A program made the translations under genes and the position numbers. The notes under the pieces are model-generated. The model had not been told where the DNA came from and did not search any database. It worked only from the letters and a program-made list of their open reading frames with translations. Of a stretch of DNA of 64,000 nucleotides, positions 1 through 7,890 are shown in pieces (position 1 is the first letter of the stretch; each line of letters starts with the position of its first letter). This DNA is from Vulcanimicrobiota bacterium (GTDB lineage Bacteria > Vulcanimicrobiota > Vulcanimicrobiia > Vulcanimicrobiales > Vulcanimicrobiaceae): assembly GCA_003161435.1 (NCBI GenBank), contig PMOS01000030.1, positions 37,949 through 101,948 on the forward strand, written 5' to 3'.

Positions 1-1
1 C

Positions 2-1432
2 GGAAGCACCATTTGGGACGGATCCTCGACGCGCCGGATAAGTCATGCGCTGCTCGGCGCTCCGGCTGCGTTTTTTCTGGCCTGCGCGTTTCTCATCATT
101 CGACGCCGATCTCAGACGTATGCGGGTCGCGCGCTCGCATCATTCTTGATCTGCCTGACGATCGCTGAAATGACGAACCCCGCCGGCGCCTCCGTTCCCG
201 ACGGCAACTTCTACCTGTTGTTGGCCTTCGGCTCCAATGTTTTTTCACTCGCCGCAGCATTCATCGTCATCCGGCTTTCGTCGCAGTTCGGCGTGCGCAG
301 CGGGTGGAGATCCTCGGTCGAGCTCGTCGCCTACGCGACAAATGCGGTCAGCTTTCTGGGCGGTGGGGCGGCATGCGTCGGCCTTTGGACGATGTGGTTC
401 GATCCGATTCCCTTCGTCATGGGCTCGTCTTGGGGAATCCTTCGCATCGCATCAGCCGTCGCGGTCGCGATTACCGTCGTCGTAGCCGTCGCATGTTCGG
501 AGCGCTCGACCCAGCCGCGCGCCGGATGGCTGCTGTTACCGCTGGCGCCCATGTTCATCGCTGTCTCGATGCTCGGCAACACCGTCGGCGCGCAATCTTG
601 GCGTCTGCTGTGGGCGATCATTTTCGGTTCCAGCATACTGTCACTGGCGGGCGCAGCGCTGATCACCTTCGCGTTGCTCAAGCGGCGCGTTCTGGACGTG
701 GGCTTCGTCCTGAGCCGATCGATCGTGGTGGCCGTTCTCTCGCTCGTCGTCGTTGCGGCCTTCATTTTGCTCGAATGGATCCTAGGCTCTGTCGTCGCGA
801 ACGTGAGCCATGCGACGGGAGTGGCGGCCAATGCCGCCTTGGCGCTCGTGCTCGGCCTGTCGATCCGCATGATGCACCAACGCGTCGACGACCTCGTCGA
901 TTCCGTGATGTTCCGCAAACGCCACGAAGATACACGGGCGTTGCGCGAGTTCGCCAAGGAGGCGGCGTTCGTTTCCGGCCGCGATGCTCTCGTCGACATC
1001 GCGATCGAAAAACTCCGCCGGCATACGGACGCCCGGAGTGCCGGTCTGTTCCTCCGAAACAATGGAACGTATCGTGCCATTCGCCACTTCAGCGAAGGGG
1101 TGGCGGTCGTCGGTGAAAACGATGCTGCCGTCCTTGCGCTCAAAACCTGGCACAAGCCTTTGGATCCCCACGCGTACGAGACCGCATTGAAAGGTGATCT
1201 CGCGCTGCCGATGGTTGCGCGCGGAGAAGTGCTCGGATTCGTGGTCTGCGGCGAACGTGCCGGCGGCGAAGCCTATGCTCCCGACGAGATCGACGCGCTC
1301 GCACAGTTCGCGCAGGGTCTCGGCACGGCATTCGATGGCTTGAGCGATGCTCGCGAAGGTGAGACGCTCGCTCGATCGATACGAGATCTGCGCGAGAGCA
1401 TCGATCGGCATTTCGCAAAAGCGCGATCGTGA
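2..1432 (+). CDS. Multi-pass membrane sensor-like protein with GAF-type domain, 5' end outside window
   Basis: The reading frame stays open from base 2 to the stop at 1432, so the gene starts before the window; the ORF track only picks up a TTG at 146. Roughly the first 270 visible residues are a series of hydrophobic helices. A positively charged juxtamembrane stretch follows (VDSVMFRKRHED), then a globular region (about 290-410) that looks like a GAF fold. The helices, the FRKR-type linker and the GAF region resemble the sensory half of membrane histidine kinases, but no histidine box or ATPase domain follows: the protein ends about 25 residues after the GAF-like part. It may be a sensor without an output domain. 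Its stop overlaps the start of the MBL-fold gene, suggesting co-translation. The ligand is unknown. Confidence 0.6.
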   Translation, partial: GSTIWDGSSTRRISHALLGAPAAFFLACAFLIIRRRSQTYAGRALASFLICLTIAEMTNPAGASVPDGNFYLLLAFGSNVFSLAAAFIVIRLSSQFGVRSGWRSSVELVAYATNAVSFLGGGAACVGLWTMWFDPIPFVMGSSWGILRIASAVAVAITVVVAVACSERSTQPRAGWLLLPLAPMFIAVSMLGNTVGAQSWRLLWAIIFGSSILSLAGAALITFALLKRRVLDVGFVLSRSIVVAVLSLVVVAAFILLEWILGSVVANVSHATGVAANAALALVLGLSIRMMHQRVDDLVDSVMFRKRHEDTRALREFAKEAAFVSGRDALVDIAIEKLRRHTDARSAGLFLRNNGTYRAIRHFSEGVAVVGENDAAVLALKTWHKPLDPHAYETALKGDLALPMVARGEVLGFVVCGERAGGEAYAPDEIDALAQFAQGLGTAFDGLSDAREGETLARSIRDLRESIDRHFAKARS

Positions 1433-2013
1433 AATCGACCCTAGCACAGCGCGAGGGCCGAATGTCAAGCGGGCAAGTCGCTTTCTTCTTGCACGACGGC
1501 AAGACCGCGGCGCTGGTCGACCCCGCCGGTTACCCGAGGACGCTCCTCAACGCGGTGAACGAAGGACCGTACACGCTGCACTATATCCTCATCACGCACA
1601 AGCACGCCGACCACTGCGACGCGACGGCCGACGTGTCGCGCGCGTTTCCCGACGCGCAGATCGTGATGCACCGCGCCGACGTGAGCGCGATCGGCAGCCT
1701 CGCCTCGCGGGCAATCCCGATCACCGACGGCGACGAGCTGGCCTTCGGCGACGACGCGTCGATCCGCATGCTGCACACGCCCGGCCACACCGACGGTTCG
1801 TCGTGCTTCCTGTTCCGGTCCACCGTGTTCAGCGGCGACACGCTGTTCGCCGGCTCGGTCGGCGGTATCTTCGCCGACGTCTCGACGTACGATGACCTCC
1901 TCGCCAGCGTGAAGTTCAAGCTGTTCGCGCTCGACGACGACACCGTCGTGATGCCCGGCCACGGCCCGCCGACGACGATCGGCGAAGAGACAGCGCACAA
2001 CCCCTTCTTTTAG
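1429..2013 (+). CDS. MBL-fold metallohydrolase (glyoxalase II-like)
   Basis: A 194-residue metallo-beta-lactamase-fold protein. The metal ligands are visible: THKHADHCD (HxHxDH), the TPGHTDGS histidine, the SGDTLF aspartate and a C-terminal GHGP histidine. This set is typical of the hydroxyacylglutathione hydrolase/YcbL-type branch, which hydrolyses thioesters with two bound metal ions. The GTG start at 1429 overlaps the previous stop; an ATG at 1462 (MSSGQVAFFL) is an equally likely start and would leave a compact enzyme beginning at the first beta strand. No signal peptide is seen, so it is cytosolic. The real substrate cannot be read from the sequence; a persulfide dioxygenase or lactonase role is possible. 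Confidence 0.85.
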   Translation: MKSTLAQREGRMSSGQVAFFLHDGKTAALVDPAGYPRTLLNAVNEGPYTLHYILITHKHADHCDATADVSRAFPDAQIVMHRADVSAIGSLASRAIPITDGDELAFGDDASIRMLHTPGHTDGSSCFLFRSTVFSGDTLFAGSVGGIFADVSTYDDLLASVKFKLFALDDDTVVMPGHGPPTTIGEETAHNPFF

Positions 2014-2035
2014 GGTCGTGGCTGACCCACAGCCG

Positions 2036-3442
2036 TTAGCGCCCCAATGCCTCGACCTTTGCCGTCAAGCGTCGAAGCTCGGCCTGCATCGAACCCTGCG
2101 CGGTCGTCACCGACGCAAGTCGGGAACGCAGCCGCGCGTTCTCGACGTCGAGAATCGCGACGTGAGCGTGAAGCGCTCCGTTCTCCGCGTGCACCGCCTT
2201 GATTGCGGCGAGCGCGACGCCGTCCTCGTCGATCGAGGTGATGTGTTTGTCGTCCTCGCCGACCTTGAACGCGGCATAGAAGTCTTGCGCCATCGGGCCG
2301 ACGTGGCGGACGCCGTGCTCGGACTTGTAGCTCCAGCGGCTGATCGGCAACGTATCGACCTTTGCCAGCACCGCGTCGTCGTCGAGCGGCGCGATGTTCG
2401 TCTTCACGTTGCGATCGCTCAGCGACGCCCACGTTCCCGACCCGGCAGCGAGCTGCGCACCGACGGTAGCGGCCGCGTTCGTGTACAGCGTGAACCCACC
2501 CGACGCGCGGGCCAAGAACTCGTACGCATTGGACGATGTCAGCGCGGTGTTGCCGTTCGAACCGTCGCTCCACACGAACGTGCCGGCCTGCGCGGCGGTC
2601 GCGTACGAGCCCGCTGCGAAGCTGTACGTCCCGGCCGCGGAGTCCTTGTAGCCTCCGGGGATCGTCGCGAACGTCCCAGCCGCCGTGCTGTTGAAGCCGC
2701 CGTCGACGATCGCGCCTTCGCCGGATGCGGTGTTGTAGCCGCCGCCGCCGATGTACGCACCTTCGCCGATCGCCTGATTGTACTCGCCGCCTGCGATCGC
2801 GGCGTACATGTTCGACACGGTGTTGTGCGAGCCGCCGCCGCCGAACCCGTAGTCGCCCGATACGGTATTGTTCTGGCCGCCGCCGAGCATCGATATGAAC
2901 CCGGAGGCGGTATTGGTTTCGCCGCCGAGAACCGACGCACCGGCCGACGAGGCGGTGTTGAATGCACCTCCAACCACTGTCGAGGAGTTGCCGTTGGTCG
3001 GATCCACGACGTTCTGATATCCGCCGGCGATGACCGAATACGCGGCCGTCGCGTAGATCTGGTTTTGGTAACCGCCGCCGATGAAGGAGTCAGATGCGCC
3101 GCCGCTCGTGCCGGCGATCACGTTGCCGTTACCGCCGGTGATTGCCGAGTGGTCGTCGCACCCCTTGTTGCCGCTGCCACCGCCGACCACCGAGTCGGTG
3201 CCGCCGGAGACGTTCGCGTTTCCGGGAACTCCGTTGAACGAACCGGTGCCTGCGCTGCTGCACGTTCCCGCGCTCATGGTCCGGCGGACTGCCCCACCGA
3301 AAGGCACGGCGCCCGCCGCGGCCGGCGCCGCTGGAACGACCGACGCCGGACGTACTGCGACGGCCTCGCCGCCGCCCGCACACGCGGCGAGCATCGCGGC
3401 GCAGAGCGCCGGGGGGACGAACCGGGACAGCCTCAACGACAT
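2036..3442 (-). CDS. Lipoprotein with YadA-like head repeats and C-terminal S74 chaperone domain
   Basis: The ATG at 3442 follows a good ribosome site (GGAGG five bases upstream), so it is preferred over the GTG at 3454. The N-terminus is a lipoprotein signal peptide with lipobox LAAC. Residues about 60-300 consist of short repeats of the type GGxxNxASGxxAxVxGG, the pattern of the trimeric left-handed beta-roll of YadA/Hia heads. Then comes a peptidase S74 intramolecular chaperone domain (SDRNVKTNIAPL ... GPMAQDFY ... SIDEDGVALAAIKA), as at the end of phage tailspikes, and a terminal coiled coil. S74 domains assemble trimers and usually cut themselves off. The expected product is a trimeric surface fibre tethered by lipid rather than by a YadA barrel, which is absent. 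The serine/lysine dyad of S74 was not verified. Confidence 0.8.
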   Translation of the reverse strand: MSLRLSRFVPPALCAAMLAACAGGGEAVAVRPASVVPAAPAAAGAVPFGGAVRRTMSAGTCSSAGTGSFNGVPGNANVSGGTDSVVGGGSGNKGCDDHSAITGGNGNVIAGTSGGASDSFIGGGYQNQIYATAAYSVIAGGYQNVVDPTNGNSSTVVGGAFNTASSAGASVLGGETNTASGFISMLGGGQNNTVSGDYGFGGGGSHNTVSNMYAAIAGGEYNQAIGEGAYIGGGGYNTASGEGAIVDGGFNSTAAGTFATIPGGYKDSAAGTYSFAAGSYATAAQAGTFVWSDGSNGNTALTSSNAYEFLARASGGFTLYTNAAATVGAQLAAGSGTWASLSDRNVKTNIAPLDDDAVLAKVDTLPISRWSYKSEHGVRHVGPMAQDFYAAFKVGEDDKHITSIDEDGVALAAIKAVHAENGALHAHVAILDVENARLRSRLASVTTAQGSMQAELRRLTAKVEALGR

Positions 3443-3454
3443 ATGAACCTCCAC

Positions 3455-3787
3455 GATAGTCTCATTGCAGGGACCTCAGCGCGCGCAAACCGCTCCGAAA
3501 GGTGCCGCCCCTCATAACAGAAGGCCGTCCGTGCGAGACATTGGTCTCCTCGCGGACGTCCTGATCTGGCGCTCGCTTCGGCATTGAACGGCCGCCGCCT
3601 ACTTCGCTCCTCAGGTCGCGGAGAGCGAGCGCAATCGGTCCCGGCGAGCTCATCGATTCAGCGGGTCGCGCCGACCGTCCAGGAGGCCGGGTCGGCGGCC
3701 CTGGCTGGCCACGCGCAACCGTCAGCGAAAAGCTTTTTCTGGCTCTTTGGCATGGTAGTGTCCGCTCGACGCGAACGGCCGCCGGTT
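3455..3787. other. Intergenic region, no convincing gene
   Basis: About 330 bases between the S74 lipoprotein gene and the broken cupin gene. The only ORF (63 codons, minus) has no recognisable features. It should hold the promoter of the lipoprotein gene, but no clear -35/-10 pair stands out. Confidence 0.5.
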
Positions 3788-4160
3788 CTACGGCGTCATG
3801 TGATAATCGGCGGGATCTTGCGGCGGCGTCTTGACCGTGTAGAGACGGAACGGGCCGCCGGTGAATCCGCCGTGCGCCGTGTTCGGCGGGATGACGACGA
3901 ACATTCCCGGCGAGATCGGAACCTGTTTGTCACCGAGCCACTCGGTGCCGGTTCCCGCGAGGATGAGCTGCACCTCGGTCCTGTTCGCGTGCGTGTGCTT
4001 GGGTCGGCGGCGAAAGATCGGCCGGCGTGAGAGCGTTGAGGTCGACGGTCATTGGAACGACCGGAGCCGGCGCCGCGTGTGCCGCTTGCGGGAGATGTGA
4101 GACGAACGCACCCGCCGCGAACGCGAGCGCAACCATGAGGACCATGCGAACGTGCTTCAT
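3788..4160 (-). pseudogene. Exported cupin-domain protein, frameshifted
   Basis: Two minus-strand frames together make one cupin protein. The first (from ATG 4160) encodes a signal peptide ending near QAAHAA and a short linker through LNALTPADLSP. The second encodes a cupin core: HTHANRTEVQLILAG, then PISPGMFVVIPPNTAHGG and a C-terminus at 3788. They differ by one base near 4005-4015, at the run cgccgccgaccc; removing a single base would rejoin them. Cupins of this type bind a metal through HxH...E...H, all present across the join. It is either a recently broken gene or a sequence error. The intact product would be a small periplasmic cupin of unknown ligand. Confidence 0.7.
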
Positions 4161-4165
4161 GCGTC

Positions 4166-4396
4166 GTGGTTATCGTGCGTGAAAGAGGGGTATCCTTCTG
4201 GCATGGCTGCGAAGCTGAACCCGCTCGCCCGCAAGCCGTCGAGCTGTTCCTCGAGCGGGTCGACCGCAAGGACTGGCGCCGAGCCCGTCGTCTCGCGCTC
4301 GCGCTCGAGTTGCACCGTTCGTCGCCGCCGGTGATCGGGGAGACCGCGGCCGAGTATCTCGCGCGCCTCGCGCATCAGCTCACGAAGGCTGCGTGA
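4166..4396 (+). CDS. Small hypothetical protein, start or frame uncertain
   Basis: A short basic helical protein (AVELFLERVDRKDWRRARR...) of at most 76 residues with no family I recognise. In its own frame the only upstream starts are GTGs with weak ribosome sites. In the next frame an ATG at 4204 follows a purine-rich AGAGGGG and encodes MAAKLNPLARK, which would continue naturally into the helical part if one base were removed near 4235. So it may be a second single-base frameshift within 250 bases of the broken cupin gene. Confidence 0.35.
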   Translation: MVIVRERGVSFWHGCEAEPARPQAVELFLERVDRKDWRRARRLALALELHRSSPPVIGETAAEYLARLAHQLTKAA

Positions 4397-4397
4397 C

Positions 4398-4970
4398 CTA
4401 GGAGCGATCGGGCGGTGGCGTGAGCGCGTCGCGCTCGATCGTCGCGTGGGCGCTGGGCGGGCTGTTCGCGTCGCGGGCGACAAGCTCCGCGAGCGCCGCG
4501 GCGCGGGCCTGCAAGGCCATCGTTCGCTCGCGCGCATCGTCGAGCAGCGTGCGAATCTCCGACTGTTCGGGGGTGAGCTCGCCGATCGCCGAGTGGGCGG
4601 CGATGCCGGCTTTCGCGGCGGCGACGCGCGCCCGGGTCATGTCGCGCTCGGCGCGCAGCGCATCGGCGCGCCGGCGCAACTCGTCGACGGCGGCCGCCAG
4701 GCCGTCCTCGCGTTGCTGCAGATCTTCGATCTCGGCCCGAAACGCGACAACGGCGTTGGACTGCGCGCCGCTGCGCTCGTACGTCGCGAGCTGCATCTCC
4801 AAGCGTTTGCGCGCGGTCAGCAGGTCGACGAGATGCCCTCGCACCTCGTCGACGACCTCGAGCTGCGTGCGGTAGGCCGCATCGACCGAGGCCGCCGGAT
4901 CGTCCCGCCTCGCGATCTGAGAACGGGCCTCGCCCGAGACCAGCCGCGCGATGCGCGTCCAGAGACTCAT
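4398..4970 (-). CDS. PspA/IM30-like coiled-coil protein
   Basis: A 190-residue, almost entirely helical protein with long heptad stretches, starting MSLWTRIARLVSGEAR, like the amphipathic N-terminal helix of PspA/IM30 (ESCRT-III-like) proteins that bind and repair membranes. It is somewhat short for the family (about 220) and ends in a proline-rich disordered tail. The start ATG overlaps the stop of the flotillin gene by four bases, so the two are translationally coupled. PspA-like, flotillin and NfeD genes commonly travel together as a membrane-stress module, which supports the assignment; sequence similarity alone is moderate because coiled coils are uninformative. Confidence 0.65.
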   Translation of the reverse strand: MSLWTRIARLVSGEARSQIARRDDPAASVDAAYRTQLEVVDEVRGHLVDLLTARKRLEMQLATYERSGAQSNAVVAFRAEIEDLQQREDGLAAAVDELRRRADALRAERDMTRARVAAAKAGIAAHSAIGELTPEQSEIRTLLDDARERTMALQARAAALAELVARDANSPPSAHATIERDALTPPPDRS

Positions 4971-6418
4971 TTCTTGTCGACGATTGCCGGCACGATGGCG
5001 GCTTCACCGTTCGCCGCGGAGGGCGTGACGTGGTCGGTCCCCGACTTCGTGCGCGCTAGCAGGTTGCGGGCGAGCTGCAAACCGGCTGCGCCCTGGGTGA
5101 GGACCTTTCCCATGATCTCGCTGATGCCGTCGGCACCGTTCATCACGATCATCTGGTCGATGTTGCTGAACGCTTTCGACGCGGCCTCCACGATCTGCGG
5201 CCAGTTCTCGGCCAGCTGCTGCGAGATGACCGCTTCTTGGTTTTGCGCGAGCGCGTCGGCACGAGCTTTAATCGCCGCCGCCTCGGCCAAACCGCGCGCG
5301 TTGATCGCGTCGCCCTCGGCGGTTCCTTTCGCGCGGATCGCCGCGCCTTCGGCCTCACCGATCATCTTGGTGCGCTGCGATTCCGCATCGGCGGCCAGCT
5401 TCACGCGGGTCGCGTCGGCCTGCGCTTGGAGCTCGATCTGCCGGGCGCGCGCTTCGGCCGACGCGATGTCGGCGTCGCGCTGCGCGTTCGCGAGCGTCGT
5501 CTTCTCGTACGCGGCCGCGTCGGCCGGCCGGCGAACCGTGACCAGCAGCTCGGACTCTTTTTTGTGCGCGTCGAGCTCGACGATCTTGGTTTCCTCGACC
5601 ACCACCTGCTGCCGCGACATCGCGTCGGCGAGCGGACCGGCCTGCTTCGACACCGCCGCGGCCTTGTCGACTTCGGCTTGGAACCCGGCCTGCTTGATCT
5701 TGCTGTCGCGCTGCGCTTCCGCTTTGAGCGCCGCCGCCTCTTGCTCGCGCTGCGTCGCTTCTTGATCGGCCTGCGCTTGTGCGATGCGCGCGTCGCGCTG
5801 CACGGCGGCGGTGTGCGGCTTGGAGAGGTTGTCGATGTAACCGCTCGGGTCGTCGATCTCTTGGATCTGCAGCGAGTCGACGATCAGCCCGAGCTTTTCC
5901 ATCTCGGTGCCCGACGCGCCGCGCGTCGCTTCGGTGAGCTTGTCGCGCTCGCGGATCAGGTCCTCGACCGTGAGCGAGCCGCAGATGGCGCGCAAGTGGC
6001 CGGCGAAGACTTGCTGGATGCGCGCGTCCATCCGATCTTGCTGATCGAGGAACCGGCGCGCCGCGTTGGCGATCGACGCGAAGTCGTCGCCGACCTTGTA
6101 GATCACGACGCCCTTGATGTGGACGGGGATCCCCTGTTGCGTCACGCACGCGATCTGAAGCTCCGACTCGCGCAGATCGAGCGAGAGCTTGCGCACGACT
6201 TGCACGCCCGGGATCACCAGCGTACCGCGGCCGGTCACGATCTTGAAGCCGAGCGACTCCCCGGTGGCCTCGTTCGGGCGGTGGTGCAATCCCGAGATGA
6301 TGAGCGCTTCGTTCGGCTCGGCCACGCGCCACATCGCGCGAAACAGCGCGATGAGCAGGACGAAAGCGACGACGACGATACCGACGACGACGGCAGCTGA
6401 TTCACCGATGATAGTCAC
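4967..6418 (-). CDS. Flotillin / SPFH-domain membrane scaffold protein
   Basis: 483 residues. One N-terminal transmembrane helix (residues about 8-28) is followed by an SPFH domain (about 30-230: EALIISG, GRGTLVIPGVQVVRKLSLDLRE, KGVVIYKV). A long Ala/Glu/Gln-rich coiled coil comes next (about 240-410), with typical flotillin stretches such as AEAEGAAIRAKGTAEGDA. The C-terminus contains the QIVEAASKAFSNIDQM motif of the flotillin oligomerisation region. Flotillins form ring-like scaffolds on the inner membrane and organise membrane fluidity and protein complexes. It lies between the NfeD-like gene and the PspA-like gene on the same strand, the usual FloA/FloT-NfeD-PspA grouping. Confidence 0.9.
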   Translation of the reverse strand: MTIIGESAAVVVGIVVVAFVLLIALFRAMWRVAEPNEALIISGLHHRPNEATGESLGFKIVTGRGTLVIPGVQVVRKLSLDLRESELQIACVTQQGIPVHIKGVVIYKVGDDFASIANAARRFLDQQDRMDARIQQVFAGHLRAICGSLTVEDLIRERDKLTEATRGASGTEMEKLGLIVDSLQIQEIDDPSGYIDNLSKPHTAAVQRDARIAQAQADQEATQREQEAAALKAEAQRDSKIKQAGFQAEVDKAAAVSKQAGPLADAMSRQQVVVEETKIVELDAHKKESELLVTVRRPADAAAYEKTTLANAQRDADIASAEARARQIELQAQADATRVKLAADAESQRTKMIGEAEGAAIRAKGTAEGDAINARGLAEAAAIKARADALAQNQEAVISQQLAENWPQIVEAASKAFSNIDQMIVMNGADGISEIMGKVLTQGAAGLQLARNLLARTKSGTDHVTPSAANGEAAIVPAIVDKK

Positions 6419-6442
6419 GTGGTTCCTCCCGCGCCCAGGCGA

Positions 6443-6790
6443 TTACGCCTCGGCGACGATCACCGTCCGCGGTGGATGGTACTCGATCACCACCACGCGC
6501 GTCCCCTTCGCGATGATCCGCGCATCGGTCGAGTAGGCGTTGAAGTGTTCGCTCCCGCCGCGCACGGCGAGCATGATCTCGCCGACACGCCCTGGACCGA
6601 CCGTCCCCGTCACCCGCCCGACCTTTCCGATGACCTCGTCCGTGTTGGCCTCCGCCTCAGACGCCCGTCCGTACCGTCCGGGCCACCCGAAGTTACGCCG
6701 GGCGACCCGCCGAACCCCCGGTCGCCTACACCAACGTGCGAAGATGGACCAGTGCGCTGCGCTCCAACTGCCCGCGCCGGATCTCGACAC
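6443..6790 (-). CDS. NfeD-like C-terminal OB-fold protein
   Basis: The conserved part (EVIGKVGRVTGTVGPGRVGE ... GTRVVVIEY) is the NfeD OB-fold domain that partners flotillins. The 25 bases between this gene and the flotillin start support one transcript. The start is unclear: the ORF opens with a GTG at 6790 inside the 3' end of the protease gene, and no other start precedes the domain except a GTG in its middle. The transmembrane helices and protease domain of full NfeD proteins are missing, so this is a stand-alone OB domain, which is known in actinobacterial and related genomes. Confidence 0.65.
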   Translation of the reverse strand: MSRSGAGSWSAAHWSIFARWCRRPGVRRVARRNFGWPGRYGRASEAEANTDEVIGKVGRVTGTVGPGRVGEIMLAVRGGSEHFNAYSTDARIIAKGTRVVVIEYHPPRTVIVAEA

Positions 6791-7883
6791 GGACGCCGGA
6801 CGTCTGCGTGCGAGTGAGCCGCTCGCGCAGTGCCGGCAGATCGACGCCGACCGCAGCGGCGCCGTCGACCTCGACGACGAGATCGCCGTCTTGCAAGCCT
6901 GCTTCGGCCGCGGGGCCGCCCGCGATCACTCCGTCGATGCGCAGGTTCGCGCCGGCGCGCGAGAGCCACATCCCCGACCGATCCCACTCCAGCCGCGGCG
7001 CGTCGACCGGGTCGCTCAGCCGCAGCACGCCGCGCGGATAGTCGAACGTCGCCGTAAACCGGCTCAGCACTGCGTTACCGATGCTGCCGGCAACCTCGTC
7101 GGAGGCAAAGCCGCCCGCCTGCTGCGTGGCGAGCCGCGCGATCGGGTCGGCGACATCGTACCCGGCCAGGGCGAGACTGTGCAGGCGCGTCACGTCCGCG
7201 ACGATCGGCGCGGCCAGGCCGAAGCCGGTGACGACATCGCGCAGCGTACCGCTCCCACGGCTGCGATAATGCTCGCGCGCGAACGGGGTGAACAGGGTGA
7301 TCGCCGAGCGGTCACCGGTGTCGAGGATGAAGTCGCCCTCGGTGCCGTCGACGCCGGCGCGCACGACGAGCAGGTTCTGCCACAACCGAAACGAGATCGC
7401 GTGGCTCGCGTCTTGCGCGGAGGGTGGCGCGTCGAACGTGAGCATGCCGCGCCGCGCGTCGAACGTCACCGCGTGCGAGCGCAAGAACGTGTATCCGATG
7501 ATCCCGTCGAACCGCCGGAAGCCGATGTGCGTCACCAGCGGCGTGAAGTCGATCACCGAGACGTGCACGTCGCGCACGGTGATCGAACCGACGGCGAGCC
7601 GCGCGACGACGACGTCCCCCGCAGCGACGGACGTCGCGTTCGCGCCGCCGACGGAAGCGGCGGGCGACGGATGCAACCCAAGCTCGGCGGCGACCTGCGT
7701 CGAGATCGCGTAGTCGCCGCCGGTGTCGACCACGAAGTCGAAGCGACGGCCGTTCACGGTTACGGGGACGAACGGCCGGTTGTCGATCAGCTGCATCGGC
7801 ACGACGACGCCGGCGGCGCCGGCCGGACGCGACACCGCCGCCAGCGCGCAGAGTGCAGCGCAGACGGCGAGTACCCGCTTCAC
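6726..7883 (-). CDS. Exported retropepsin-like aspartic protease with C-terminal PDZ domain
   Basis: 385 residues with a signal peptide (cleavage near PAGAAG). Two catalytic aspartate motifs are visible, FVVDTGG at about 50 and FILDTGDRSA at about 190, so both lobes sit in one chain, as in pepsin-like and PerP/TasA-type bacterial retropepsins. Hydrophobic-hydrophobic-Gly elements (GIIGYTFL, GSIGNAVL) follow each lobe. The last 90 residues form a PDZ domain (GVIAGGPAAEAGLQDGDLVVEVDG) that would bind substrate C-termini. It is expected in the periplasm. It is the last gene of a minus-strand run with two thioredoxin-TPR proteins. The natural substrate is unknown. Confidence 0.85.
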   Translation of the reverse strand: MKRVLAVCAALCALAAVSRPAGAAGVVVPMQLIDNRPFVPVTVNGRRFDFVVDTGGDYAISTQVAAELGLHPSPAASVGGANATSVAAGDVVVARLAVGSITVRDVHVSVIDFTPLVTHIGFRRFDGIIGYTFLRSHAVTFDARRGMLTFDAPPSAQDASHAISFRLWQNLLVVRAGVDGTEGDFILDTGDRSAITLFTPFAREHYRSRGSGTLRDVVTGFGLAAPIVADVTRLHSLALAGYDVADPIARLATQQAGGFASDEVAGSIGNAVLSRFTATFDYPRGVLRLSDPVDAPRLEWDRSGMWLSRAGANLRIDGVIAGGPAAEAGLQDGDLVVEVDGAAAVGVDLPALRERLTRTQTSGVRVEIRRGQLERSALVHLRTLV

Positions 7884-7890
7884 GACCGCG

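Noticed and set aside
2550-3240. Many short repeats inside the S74 lipoprotein gene
   Set aside because: They are the coding repeats of the YadA-like head, not CRISPR or intergenic repeats.
3462-3653. 63-codon minus-strand ORF before the S74 gene
   Set aside because: No ribosome site and no recognisable features; it may overlap the lipoprotein promoter.
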